Positions 18,132 to 26,724 of a DNA stretch of 64,000 nt are shown here, piece by piece (position 1 is the first letter of the stretch; each line of letters begins with the position of its first letter). Under the pieces are notes generated by a model, which searched no databases, was not told the origin of the DNA, and saw nothing but the letters and a program-made list of their open reading frames with translations. Source of the stretch: an uncultured Draconibacterium sp. (lineage in GTDB: Bacteria > Bacteroidota > Bacteroidia > Bacteroidales > Prolixibacteraceae); contig NZ_OY776414.1 in NCBI RefSeq assembly GCF_963675585.1, positions 3,575,001-3,639,000 of the forward strand. The letters run 5' to 3'. The position numbers and the translations under genes are program-made.

Positions 18132-19712
18132 ATGAAAAAAATTATTCTCATATTCATCAGTCTTGCATTCCTGGCCGCTTGCAACGATTTCCTTACCGAA
18201 GAACCGGGCAGCGAAATGAGAGCAGAAGAATTTTTCACCAGTTCGGCACACGCCTACGATGCTGTAAATATTTTATACCGCCGCGGATGTACAAACTTTT
18301 ACAGCGCAGGAATTTTTTCCGGATCGCGTGCAATGCTTGGCAGTTACATGACGGGCTTATTCGACAACGAATACAAAGGGCAGGAAGTGCATGTACAACA
18401 CAGCCAAAACCTTACTTTAAACGGGCACAACCTGGCCGGTTATTTCGATGGAATTTGGGACGAATGTTACGATGCCATTTCAAAGGCAAACCTTGCAATA
18501 ACTAACATTCCAAATACTCCCGGACTGACTGATATCGAACGAAATAATTTAATTGCACAGGCACGGTTTTTCAGGGCATTTAATTATTTCCACCTCATAA
18601 AAACCTTTGGCGATGTTCCGTTAATTCTTGAAGCTTATTCGTCGCTGGAAAATATGTATGTTCAACGAACAGCTACAAAACTGGTGTACGACCAGATAAT
18701 TGTTGATTTGTTGTTTGCCAAGGATCAGGGCGGACTAAATGATTTACCAATGCCCAGAAACGAGTTTCGTATTTCGAAAGGTTCGGTTGAAATGTTGCTT
18801 GCCGATGTGTACCTAAACATGAGTGGATACCCCGTTCAAATGCAGAAATACAAAGAAGCTGCACAGGTTGCCCGAATGGCAATAAACAGTCACAATTACA
18901 AACTAATTACTCACCACGGACATTCGCCTCAATCCAGTGCGTACAATGTAATGCGCGTTTCTGATGTGGAAGATGAATACATGTATTCGGTTGAATACGA
19001 TGCCAATATTGAAACCAACAATGCTCAACCTCGAATTTGCTACCCAACTGAAGCCATTTCGTGGGGAATATTTAAATCGTCGGTAACCAATAATGCGTTT
19101 AAACCTTCGAAACAATTGTTGTGGATTTACGATCCTGAAAAAGATTTGCGAATTCAGGAAAAACAATTTTTTCATTCTTCATTAACCTATACGCAGGACG
19201 GTGTTGAAATAACAAAACAATTTGAAACGGCACCGTATTTATGGCACGATGACGAAGCCCTTTTTATAACCGGGAAAACCAGTAAAGACATGGTGGTTTA
19301 CCGTTATGCCGAATTACTATTAATTGCTGCCGAAGCCATTGCCCAAACCGAAGGAGTAACCGCAGAAGCCGTTGAATACCTCGCAGATGTGCGTTCGCGT
19401 GGATACTGGAACACCGATCGAAACGAAATAGTTGCTGAACTTTCGGGCTTGCCGGTCATCGATTTTATTCACGAGGTATGGAAAGAACGCCTACGCGAAT
19501 TTCCGCTCGAATACAGAATATGGTCCGATATTCAGCGTACACACAAATTCCCCGTAACTTCGGAAGAATCGAAAGGTGAAATAACCTTTGTTGATGCAAT
19601 TGGACATACCACAATATGGGGAAAAACCATTGAGAAAAAACATTTGCTCTTTCCCATATCAGAAAACGAAGTACAGCGAAACCCAAACCTGATTCAAAAC
19701 AGTGGATATTAA
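18132..19712 (+). CDS. SusD-type outer-membrane glycan-binding lipoprotein (second pair)
   Basis: RagB/SusD family lipoprotein of 526 aa, partner of the STN-containing SusC nine bases upstream. Lipoprotein signal: MKKIILIFISLAFLAAC followed by NDFLTEEPGSEM. SusD motifs include NLAITNIPNT, ARFFRAFNYFHLIKTFGDVPLI near residue 140, EMLLADVYLNMSGYPV, and the C-terminal YRYAELLLIAAEAIAQ and VWKERLREFPLEYRIWSDIQRT. The substrate cannot be deduced. The unit continues into an exported Gfo/Idh/MocA protein 18 bases downstream. Confidence 0.95.
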   Translation: MKKIILIFISLAFLAACNDFLTEEPGSEMRAEEFFTSSAHAYDAVNILYRRGCTNFYSAGIFSGSRAMLGSYMTGLFDNEYKGQEVHVQHSQNLTLNGHNLAGYFDGIWDECYDAISKANLAITNIPNTPGLTDIERNNLIAQARFFRAFNYFHLIKTFGDVPLILEAYSSLENMYVQRTATKLVYDQIIVDLLFAKDQGGLNDLPMPRNEFRISKGSVEMLLADVYLNMSGYPVQMQKYKEAAQVARMAINSHNYKLITHHGHSPQSSAYNVMRVSDVEDEYMYSVEYDANIETNNAQPRICYPTEAISWGIFKSSVTNNAFKPSKQLLWIYDPEKDLRIQEKQFFHSSLTYTQDGVEITKQFETAPYLWHDDEALFITGKTSKDMVVYRYAELLLIAAEAIAQTEGVTAEAVEYLADVRSRGYWNTDRNEIVAELSGLPVIDFIHEVWKERLREFPLEYRIWSDIQRTHKFPVTSEESKGEITFVDAIGHTTIWGKTIEKKHLLFPISENEVQRNPNLIQNSGY

Positions 19713-19730
19713 TCTTATAAAAAAATAATC

Positions 19731-21251
19731 ATGGAAAACGAGAAACAAGTCCCACGACGCGATTTTATAAAAACTACTGCAGTAGTAGCAACGGTGGCGG
19801 CAATACCGGGTATTCTTTCCTCCGGTTGTGCAGAAACAGAACAAACTGAAGGCCCCAAAGTTTGGCCCGAAAACAAACTTAACATCGCTGTTATCGGAGT
19901 TGGCATGGGCCATGCAAACATGCAAAATTGTTTAGACGAAAATATTGTGGCATTGTGCGATGTTGATTTAAATCGTGTAGCCATCCGTATCAATAAATTT
20001 AAAGAAGAACATCCGGATAAAACAGTTCCCTATCAATACCAGAACTACAAAACCATGTTTGCCGAAATCGGTGATTTAATTGATGCGGTTATTATTGCAA
20101 CTCCCGACCATACTCACGCACGAATTACACTCGATGCGATGAAATTAGGGAAACACGTTTACTGCCAGAAACCGCTCACCCACTCGGTTTACGAAAGCAG
20201 AATATTAACGCAGGCTGCCGAAAAATACAATGTGGCAACGCAAATGGGAAACCAGGGTGCCTCTGGCAACGACACTTCGTGGGTATGCGAAAGCATATGG
20301 AATGGCGACATTGGTGAAGTTACCGAAGTACACGCCTGGACCAACCGTCCGATTTGGCCACAATGTTTAAATCGTCCGGAAGAAACACCAAGTACTCCCA
20401 AAGGTTTGGACTGGGATTTATGGCTCGGCCCCGCTCCTGCCCGACCCTATTCTCCAATGTACCATCCCTGGAACTGGCGCGGCTGGTTCGATTTCGGAAC
20501 CGGTGCTTTAGGTGATATGGCTTGCCATATTCTTGATGTTGCCATGCGCAGTTTACGACTCCAATACCCAACCGGAATTCAGGCCAGTTCAACCAAATGG
20601 ACGCTGGAATCTCCACCTGAATCGGAAAAAGTTACCTACTATTTTCCTGAAAGAGAAAAATACAGAAATGTGGAAATGCCCGAAGTTAAATTGACCTGGT
20701 ACGATGGCGGATTAATGCCGGATCGTCCGTTGGAACTTGAAGATGGCGAAATGATGGGCGATAACGACGGCGGTGTATTGTTTGTTGGAACCAAAGGAAA
20801 AATTATGTGCGGTTGTTATGCAAAAAATGCAAAACGTTTGCCAACAAAAGACTTCAAAGATTATAGTCCAACCATAAACGAACGCCTTGTTGAAGGAGGA
20901 ATTGGAGGTCATGAAAAAGACTGGATACGGGCTTGTAAAGAAGATCCTGCCACCCGTGTAAAAACCAAATCGCATTTTGGTTACGCCGGACCATTTAACG
21001 AAGTAGTGGTTATGGGAACTGTGGCAGCTCGCTTATCCGGTTTGCAACGTGTGTTAAAATGGAATGGAGAAGAAATGGTATTTACCAATATTCAACCCGG
21101 CGAAAAAATGAGAGTGCCGCTATCGGTTAAACTCGACGAAACTAAAGTACCGCCAAATTACAATTCGGAGTATGGTATGATTGATGCTTACGAATATGCA
21201 AAAAGTCTGATCAATCAAATGCCTCGTAAAGGTTGGGAGTTGGAAATCTGA
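19731..21251 (+). CDS. Tat-exported Gfo/Idh/MocA-family oxidoreductase
   Basis: NAD(P)-binding sugar oxidoreductase-like protein, 506 aa. The N-terminus has a twin-arginine signal (VPRRDFIKTTAVVATVAAIPGIL), and a Cys in LSSGCAE may also be a lipidation site. The Rossmann domain begins KLNIAVIGVGMGHANM, with later ATPDHTHA and the family motif KHVYCQKPLTH (Lys of EKP-type motif) near residue 145. The C-terminal domain follows with GALGDMACHILDVAMRS, where His is conserved. Exported members of this family are found in Bacteroidota glycan loci. It ends the second Sus unit and is the only candidate enzyme in the locus; substrate unknown. Confidence 0.9.
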   Translation: MENEKQVPRRDFIKTTAVVATVAAIPGILSSGCAETEQTEGPKVWPENKLNIAVIGVGMGHANMQNCLDENIVALCDVDLNRVAIRINKFKEEHPDKTVPYQYQNYKTMFAEIGDLIDAVIIATPDHTHARITLDAMKLGKHVYCQKPLTHSVYESRILTQAAEKYNVATQMGNQGASGNDTSWVCESIWNGDIGEVTEVHAWTNRPIWPQCLNRPEETPSTPKGLDWDLWLGPAPARPYSPMYHPWNWRGWFDFGTGALGDMACHILDVAMRSLRLQYPTGIQASSTKWTLESPPESEKVTYYFPEREKYRNVEMPEVKLTWYDGGLMPDRPLELEDGEMMGDNDGGVLFVGTKGKIMCGCYAKNAKRLPTKDFKDYSPTINERLVEGGIGGHEKDWIRACKEDPATRVKTKSHFGYAGPFNEVVVMGTVAARLSGLQRVLKWNGEEMVFTNIQPGEKMRVPLSVKLDETKVPPNYNSEYGMIDAYEYAKSLINQMPRKGWELEI

Positions 21252-21281
21252 TTTTAGAGAAAAAAGAATCGATATTATAAA

Positions 21282-21311
21282 AAGCGCCGGATTAATTGAA
21301 ATCCGGCGCTT
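21282..21311. terminator. bidirectional intrinsic terminator
   Basis: Perfect 12-bp stem: AAGCGCCGGATT (21282-21293) with AATCCGGCGCTT (21300-21311), six-base loop, A-rich on the left and TTCTATTTT on the right. It lies between the converging oxidoreductase and pseudouridine synthase genes and ends the Sus locus. Confidence 0.88.
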
Positions 21312-21357
21312 CTATTTTAATGTCTTTCACAAAAACAGCGTTAAAATATGTTCTTGT

Positions 21358-22293
21358 TTATTTGAATATTCGCATAAATTCTTCCGGAATTTTCGATTCA
21401 AAGAAAAGCTTTTTCCCCGAAAGCGGATGCGAAAATGAAAGTTGCTGAGCATGCAATCCAAGTCTTTTAATCGGGCTTCCGGTTGCTCCGTACTTTCTAT
21501 CGCCAACAATGCTGTGCCCGATGTCTTGCATGTGCACACGAATCTGGTTTTTTCGCCCGGTATCCAAATTAACTTTCAACAACGAATAACCGCGTTTGCG
21601 TTGGAGTGTTGTAAAATTTGTAATGGCTTTTTTCCCGGCTTTCGGGTTTTGCGACGAGTGCATAACAAAGGTTTTCCCTTCAACCAGGTACGAAGTAATT
21701 ACTCCCTCATCGTCTTTTACATAACCTTCAACCACAGCAATATAATTTCGCTCAATAACAGTGTTGGCCCACAATTCCTGAAGATGAAATTTAATCTCAT
21801 CGTTTTTGGCAAACATCATAAGCCCCGAAGTTTCCCTGTCGAGACGGTGAACTACAAATAATTTATTTTCCGGATCCTGCTGTTTTACATAGTCGCTTAA
21901 CAAACTGTAGGCTGTGGCACGCTTTTCTTTGTCGGTGCCGATCGAAAGCAGTCCGGCCGGTTTTTCAATCACAATTAGTTCTGCATCTTCATAAACAATT
22001 GATAATTCGCGGGCTTGTTTTACCGCTTTATACGTTTCCTGCTTTCCTTTACTTATGTCTATCTGTTGGTTGGGCAGCAGCAAATGATTGAATTGCGAGA
22101 TGGGTGTTCCGTCAACAATCACTTGTTTGCGGCTCAGCAACAACTTAATTTTATTTCGGCTTTTACCCGGCATTTGAGCCATTAAAAACTCCATTAATGT
22201 TGTTTCTTCCTTAACCCGGAACATCGCACCCTTTTTCGTTTCGGGTCCACTCTTCGCCTTGCCACTTACAGGTTTTTTACCTTTTCTATTCAT
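21358..22293 (-). CDS. RluA-family pseudouridine synthase
   Basis: Converts specific uridines in rRNA or tRNA to pseudouridine, cytoplasmic. 311 aa with a basic N-terminal tail, an S4 RNA-binding domain (about residues 28-82; TTLMEFLMAQMPGKSRNKIKLLL), and the catalytic RluA domain. The motif VVHRLDRETSGLMMF contains the catalytic Asp at residue 152, and the NQIRVHMQDIGHSIVGD block follows. It most resembles the RluC/RluD group; the exact target cannot be assigned. Transcription would start from the minus-strand box at 22319-22326. Confidence 0.92.
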   Translation of the reverse strand: MNRKGKKPVSGKAKSGPETKKGAMFRVKEETTLMEFLMAQMPGKSRNKIKLLLSRKQVIVDGTPISQFNHLLLPNQQIDISKGKQETYKAVKQARELSIVYEDAELIVIEKPAGLLSIGTDKEKRATAYSLLSDYVKQQDPENKLFVVHRLDRETSGLMMFAKNDEIKFHLQELWANTVIERNYIAVVEGYVKDDEGVITSYLVEGKTFVMHSSQNPKAGKKAITNFTTLQRKRGYSLLKVNLDTGRKNQIRVHMQDIGHSIVGDRKYGATGSPIKRLGLHAQQLSFSHPLSGKKLFFESKIPEEFMRIFK

Positions 22294-22317
22294 GAAAATT
22301 GTTGTGATAATTGTTTT

Positions 22318-22326
22318 GCAAAAGTA
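22318..22326 (-). promoter_or_regulatory. putative -7 box for the pseudouridine synthase gene
   Basis: On the minus strand TACTTTTGC lies 25 bases before the ATG at 22293 and fits TAnnTTTG with the frequent trailing C. Confidence 0.5.
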
Positions 22327-22477
22327 AGGGAATTATCGACACAAACGATACGGATCGTTTTCCGGAATAAATTGCCCTTCAAATTGGTTTTTAATACTTG
22401 CCAAGAACTGCACCACCGCGCGTTATTACTTTGTATTTCTGTCACTTACCATCACATCCAATCAAATTGACATTCGG

Positions 22478-22508
22478 TTTTGGGTTGTAGAACATTTTTA
22501 TATCTTTG
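22478..22508 (+). promoter_or_regulatory. promoter of the queuosine operon
   Basis: TTTTG at 22478-22482 (-33 element) and TATCTTTG at 22501-22508 (-7 element, followed by C) are separated by 18 bases, close to the Bacteroidota consensus TTTG-N19-TAnnTTTG. A transcript would start near 22515, leaving a leader of about 43 bases, almost all of it the preQ1 riboswitch. Confidence 0.7.
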
Positions 22509-22522
22509 CGGCCATTATTAAT

Positions 22523-22556
22523 CACGTGTTCTTGATAACCACGTAAAAAACAAGAG
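22523..22556 (+). promoter_or_regulatory. class I preQ1 riboswitch, translational type
   Basis: P1 is ACGTG (22524-22528) pairing with CACGT (22540-22544). The L1 loop TTCTTGATAAC ends in the C (22539) that would pair with preQ1; the TAAC-plus-P1 arrangement matches the Thermoanaerobacter tengcongensis aptamer. An A6 tail (22545-22550) would lie in the P1 groove. P2 is a pseudoknot between CTTG in the loop (22531-22534) and CAAG in the tail (22551-22554), extendable by U-A (22530/22555). The tail ends just before the ATG at 22558. Queuosine-precursor genes follow. Ligand binding would pull the bases before the start codon into P2 and lower translation (inferred). Confidence 0.85.
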
Positions 22557-22557
22557 T

Positions 22558-23250
22558 ATGAAAAACAAAGTTTCTGTATTGTTTATGCTGACAGGTATTT
22601 TATTCGCAGCCTGTCTTCTTCTCTCCAACATCCTTGCTTCAAAAATTATGATGATCGGGCCATGGTCGGCGCCGGCAGGTGTTCTAATTTTTCCACTGGC
22701 TTACATTATCAACGACGTTTTGGTTGAAGTTTGGGGTTATCAGAAAACCCGTCTTATCATTTGGGCAGGTTTTGGAGTAAATGTACTGGCCGTACTATTT
22801 TTTACCCTGGCTATTTCGGTAACTGCTGCACCGTTCTGGCAAAACCAGGATGCATTTACAACTGTTTTGGGAAGCACTCCTCGAATTGTAGCAGCCAGTA
22901 TGCTGGCTTACCTTTTAGGATCGTTTCTTAATGCGTATGTAATGAGCAAATTTAAAGTACTTACCAAAGGAAAAGGTTTTTCAATTCGCGCCATTTTATC
23001 AACTTTGGTTGGCGAAGGTGCCGATTCTTTGATTTTTATTTCCATTGCTTTCGCCGGACTGTTTCCTGTAAAAGTAATTCTTGGAATGATTGTTACACAA
23101 GCTTTAATGAAAACTGTTTACGAAATTGCTGTACTACCGCTTACCATCTGGACAGTGAACAAGGTTAAAAAGATGGAAGGAATTGATACTTTCGATTACT
23201 CGGTTTCTTACAATCCATTTCGTTTAAAACAAATTGAAAATGCCAACTAA
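22558..23250 (+). CDS. yhhQ: queuosine precursor transporter (YhhQ/VUT-1 family)
   Basis: Membrane protein of 230 aa with about six helices, e.g. residues 7-28 (VLFMLTGILFAACLLLSNIL) and 37-55. Family hallmarks are SNILASKIM near the start, PLAYIINDVLVEVWGYQKTR after helix two, and GSFLNAYVMSKFK with STLVGEGADSLIFI later. YhhQ proteins take up queuosine precursors such as preQ0 or preQ1. This fits the following queC and queF genes, with which it overlaps (11 bases) and must be co-transcribed. A preQ1-I riboswitch lies in its leader, so uptake and synthesis would both fall when preQ1 is plentiful. Confidence 0.92.
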   Translation: MKNKVSVLFMLTGILFAACLLLSNILASKIMMIGPWSAPAGVLIFPLAYIINDVLVEVWGYQKTRLIIWAGFGVNVLAVLFFTLAISVTAAPFWQNQDAFTTVLGSTPRIVAASMLAYLLGSFLNAYVMSKFKVLTKGKGFSIRAILSTLVGEGADSLIFISIAFAGLFPVKVILGMIVTQALMKTVYEIAVLPLTIWTVNKVKKMEGIDTFDYSVSYNPFRLKQIENAN

Positions 23251-23896
23251 CAAAGCACTGGTTGTTTTTTCCGGAGGACAAGATTCAACAACCTGCCTTT
23301 TCTGGGCAAAACAGAATTTTGAAAATGTGTGGGCCGTGGCATTTGATTACGGGCAACGCCACAAAATTGAACTGGAAGCTGCCCGCCATATTTCGGAGAA
23401 TGCAGGAGTTCCCTTGCAAATTTTCAAAATGGATTTATTGTCGCAGTTAACAGTAAATGCACTTACCTCATCAGGAATCGAAGTTGAAAAACAAAAGCCG
23501 GATGAACGTCCACCCAATACTTTGGTGGAAGGCAGAAACATGCTTTTTCTGACCTACGCTGCCATTTATGCCAAAGCAAACAATATCGCCAATCTGGTTA
23601 CCGGTGTTGGTGAAGCCGATTTTAGCGGCTACCCCGATTGCCGAAATGATTTTATTGTTTCGCTCAATCAAACCTTAAACCTGTCGATGAATTTTGACTA
23701 CAAAATACACACTCCACTAATGTGGAGAAATAAAACCCAAATTTGGCAACTTGCCGATGAATTGGGCGTATTTGAGATTGTAAAAGACCAGACAGTAACC
23801 TGCTACAATGGAATAAAAGGAGCAGGCTGCGGCGAATGCCCTGCTTGCGGATTACGAAACAAAGGATTGCAAAACTACTTAGCACAAAAACAATGA
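23240..23896 (+). CDS. queC: 7-cyano-7-deazaguanine synthase QueC
   Basis: ATP-dependent enzyme that turns 7-carboxy-7-deazaguanine into preQ0 in queuosine synthesis. 218 aa from the ATG at 23240 (an in-frame TTG at 23234 would add two residues). The PP-loop is [16 protein letters not shown] at residues 8-23. [15 protein letters not shown] and [16 protein letters not shown] are typical. The C-terminal zinc site [17 protein letters not shown] supplies four cysteines. It overlaps the transporter start-to-stop by 11 bases and overlaps queF by ATGA. QueD and QueE are not in the window. Confidence 0.96.
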   Translation: MPTNKALVVFSGGQDSTTCLFWAKQNFENVWAVAFDYGQRHKIELEAARHISENAGVPLQIFKMDLLSQLTVNALTSSGIEVEKQKPDERPPNTLVEGRNMLFLTYAAIYAKANNIANLVTGVGEADFSGYPDCRNDFIVSLNQTLNLSMNFDYKIHTPLMWRNKTQIWQLADELGVFEIVKDQTVTCYNGIKGAGCGECPACGLRNKGLQNYLAQKQ

Positions 23897-24363
23897 GCGA
23901 ACTAAAAAACCTGGGACAGGAAACCAATTACCTGTTTGATTACAAACCTGAAGTTTTGGAATCGTTTGACAACAAACACCCCGAAAACGACTACTGGGTA
24001 AAATTTAACTGCCCCGAATTTACGAGCTTGTGCCCCATTACCGGGCAGCCCGATTTTGCAACCATCTACCTGAGTTACATCCCCGACGAAAAGCTGGTGG
24101 AAAGTAAAAGTTTGAAATTGTACTTGTTCAGTTTCCGTAATCACGGTGCTTTTCACGAAGACTGCATCAATATTATTATGAAGGATTTAATTCAGTTAAT
24201 GAATCCGAAATACATTGAAGTATGGGGCAAATTCCTGCCACGTGGCGGCCTGAGCATCGATCCGTTTAGTAACTACGGAAAACCCGGAACAAAATACGAA
24301 GAGATGGCCTGGTATCGTATGCAAAACCACGATTTAAATCCGGAGAGAATTACTAACAGGTAA
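23893..24363 (+). CDS. queF: NADPH-dependent 7-cyano-7-deazaguanine reductase QueF
   Basis: Reduces the nitrile of preQ0 to the amine of preQ1. The 156-aa protein is the short single-domain type (B. subtilis-like). The catalytic Cys is in [13 protein letters not shown] near residue 53, and the QueF motif [18 protein letters not shown] follows, with substrate-binding Glu-Ser and His. The ATG at 23893 overlaps the queC stop (ATGA). Its product preQ1 is the predicted ligand of the leader riboswitch, making a feedback loop within the operon. Confidence 0.96.
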   Translation: MSELKNLGQETNYLFDYKPEVLESFDNKHPENDYWVKFNCPEFTSLCPITGQPDFATIYLSYIPDEKLVESKSLKLYLFSFRNHGAFHEDCINIIMKDLIQLMNPKYIEVWGKFLPRGGLSIDPFSNYGKPGTKYEEMAWYRMQNHDLNPERITNR

Positions 24364-24366
24364 TTA

Positions 24367-25365
24367 TTAGATGTGCAGGTAACACAATTTAATTGTTTCC
24401 AGTGCCGATTCCGGACTGTACTTTTCCGTTAAAACTCCGGAATGAATACTTTCAGCAAAGAGGGCAATTTCATTAAAATATCCATCTCCCAAATCGTTTG
24501 CATTTATTGATACACGTTCGGTATCATTGTCAATGTAAATCGATTCCGAATCGTCGGTTGAAAAACTTACGGTTGCCTTTTCAAACACAGCCTGGTATCC
24601 GGCCTGAAATGGGAAATTTGCATGAAAGATATTTCCTCCCTCAATTTTAACTTTTATATTTTTCCCGGGATAAGTCCAGATTGCATTTATATAATCATGC
24701 TCACTAAGTTTACCGGGCAAAACTGTACTTTCAACTTTCTCCGGAGTTTCGCCCAACACAAAAGCAGCAAAATCAATGTCGTGAATGACCAAATCAAACA
24801 AGGCACCACCACTGCTGCCAAAGTCCTTTTGTTTTTCTTTCCACTGCCCCCAAACCGGAAGCCCGGAAAAACGGGTCAACGAAAGGAACGAAGGCTTTCC
24901 ATACTTTTCTGAATGAATGATTTCAACCAGCTTTTTGTAGGGCGACATAAACCGAACCACATGCGCAACCATTAAAATCAGATTCTTCCTGCGAGCCAGC
25001 TCAATCAGCTCTTCTCCTTTCTCTACATCCAAAACAAAAGGTTTTTCAACCAGCACATGCAGTCCGTTATTCAGCGCCTCTTTTACCAACGAATAATGCA
25101 AATTGGTATGAACGCAAATGTGCACTGCATCAATTTCGTGTTTATTTAAACAGGCCTGCAACGACGGGTAAACCGGAACTTTCCCAAGCGCTTCCACATC
25201 TGTTTCTCCGGTAGTAAAATTGCCCTCCGGATCGTCAATTTTACGAGTAACCGAATCAACATCCTTTTCTACAATTGCACACAGCTCGAGGCCTTCCGTT
25301 TGAAGGATATTTTTGCTGTGTGTAATACCCATAAAACCAAATCCAATAACCGCTACTCTTTTCAT
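24367..25365 (-). CDS. Gfo/Idh/MocA-family oxidoreductase (cytoplasmic)
   Basis: 332-aa NAD(P)-dependent dehydrogenase-like protein without a signal peptide. The Rossmann start MKRVAVIGFGFMGITHSKNIL is followed by AVHICVHTNLHYSLVKEAL and the family motif HVLVEKPFVLD (EKP Lys near residue 107). GGALFDLVIHDIDFAAFVLG supplies the conserved Asp/His of the second domain. The substrate is probably a sugar or cyclitol, but cannot be read. It ends three bases after queF in convergent orientation and is the distal gene of a pair with the BNR-repeat lipoprotein. Confidence 0.92.
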   Translation of the reverse strand: MKRVAVIGFGFMGITHSKNILQTEGLELCAIVEKDVDSVTRKIDDPEGNFTTGETDVEALGKVPVYPSLQACLNKHEIDAVHICVHTNLHYSLVKEALNNGLHVLVEKPFVLDVEKGEELIELARRKNLILMVAHVVRFMSPYKKLVEIIHSEKYGKPSFLSLTRFSGLPVWGQWKEKQKDFGSSGGALFDLVIHDIDFAAFVLGETPEKVESTVLPGKLSEHDYINAIWTYPGKNIKVKIEGGNIFHANFPFQAGYQAVFEKATVSFSTDDSESIYIDNDTERVSINANDLGDGYFNEIALFAESIHSGVLTEKYSPESALETIKLCYLHI

Positions 25366-25428
25366 TTGTCCGTTTTTTTACCTATCCTTTGTATTTAGAC
25401 GAATAAAAATACAAGTCTACCCAAAAAC

Positions 25429-26475
25429 TTACCGGGCAATAAAGTTTACTTTTGAAATTTTTCCATCGGCCCCGGCAGCAAAACCTTGCAACTGTCCGTT
25501 TACAGCACGAAAAGTATAGAACCCGGTTTCGTTTAAAAACTGCCAGTTTATTCCATTGTCTGTTGAAAAATCGCATCCGGTTTTACCAATGGCAAACGCA
25601 AACGATTTTTCCCCCGAAACCTGCTGCACGCACGAACGGTATTCTTTTGGCATTGTTACAGCCGGCAACCATGTTTTGCCGCCGTCGAAAGTGTAGGCTG
25701 CACAATTTGTATTTATTTCAGGCTGGTCGTAAATTCCGCCAACTATCATTCCTTCACGCTCGTTTTTAAACGAAACAGAAAAAATACCGGACGATGCCAG
25801 TCCCCGAATCATTGGAGTTTTTGCCACTTCCCACGACTTTCCAAAATCGCCGGAATAAAAAACACGTGCCGCTTTTCCTCCACTGGCAATCCAGGCTTTT
25901 CCTGAAGGCAAATAGTCAATACAGGTATTTGATGCAGCAAAGTTGGCCTCTCCATCCTCTACCGGTGGCAACTGGGTTACCCTTTCCCAGTTTTCTCCCC
26001 CATCTTCAGTACGCAAAACAAAGAACTTACCGTCGATTGGATCGCTAACCGCCAAACCGTTTTTAGCATCCGCAAATTTCAGGCTGTTAAAAAACAATCC
26101 TTGTGTAGTATCCTGAAAAACAACTTCCCACGAATTCCCACCGTCTTCGGTTTTGTAGCCAAATTCGGGACCGGCAACTCCAAAAACCATTGCACGCTTT
26201 TCGTCCCAGGCATAAATACTTCTGAAATCATTTGCTTCCGCTCCCGAAACTTCATTCACTTTCCATGTTTCTCCTCCATCCTTCGACAGCAAAATCGTTC
26301 CTCCGACTCCGCTTGCCCACACCACATTTTTGTCAACTACATGAAGGCCGCGTAAACTGGCAGAAGTATTGGTTTTTAAGTCGGTAAACTGAACCTCAAC
26401 TGAAGTTCCGGAATTTGAATTACATCCGAAACAAAAGAATAAAACAACAATTGGTATAAAATAAACTAGCTTCAT
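25429..26475 (-). CDS. BNR/YCF48-repeat lipoprotein
   Basis: 348-aa lipoprotein: the signal ends IVVLFFCFGC with acylated Cys18. The body is a predicted beta-propeller with repeated Asp-box motifs: LSKDGGETW near 65, TEDGGNSW near 112, TEDGGENW near 163, SGDFGKSW, TFDGGKTW, STDNGINW. Such propellers resemble YCF48/HCF136 photosystem assembly factors and sialidase-like folds. In non-photosynthetic Bacteroidota they are annotated as oxidoreductases or stability factors without known function. 63 bases separate it from the oxidoreductase downstream on the same strand, so an operon is likely. Confidence 0.85.
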   Translation of the reverse strand: MKLVYFIPIVVLFFCFGCNSNSGTSVEVQFTDLKTNTSASLRGLHVVDKNVVWASGVGGTILLSKDGGETWKVNEVSGAEANDFRSIYAWDEKRAMVFGVAGPEFGYKTEDGGNSWEVVFQDTTQGLFFNSLKFADAKNGLAVSDPIDGKFFVLRTEDGGENWERVTQLPPVEDGEANFAASNTCIDYLPSGKAWIASGGKAARVFYSGDFGKSWEVAKTPMIRGLASSGIFSVSFKNEREGMIVGGIYDQPEINTNCAAYTFDGGKTWLPAVTMPKEYRSCVQQVSGEKSFAFAIGKTGCDFSTDNGINWQFLNETGFYTFRAVNGQLQGFAAGADGKISKVNFIAR

Positions 26476-26724
26476 TTTAAAATCTTAAATCATCAGAATC
26501 TTAAATTGCACCCAAATCACGGTACACTTTTTCACCCCGCAATTTACTTTAAATCCAATCAAATACCGAATCAGAACGCACTGATTACACAAACAAGAAC
26601 GGCGCCCACAAACAACTGGTAATAAGAGCTTAAGGCATTCAGAATTTATTTTGTTAATGAAAAGTAAATTTTAATTTAGGTATTAACTTTTTACTACTTT
26701 CGCTTAATTATTACATCAAAAAAG

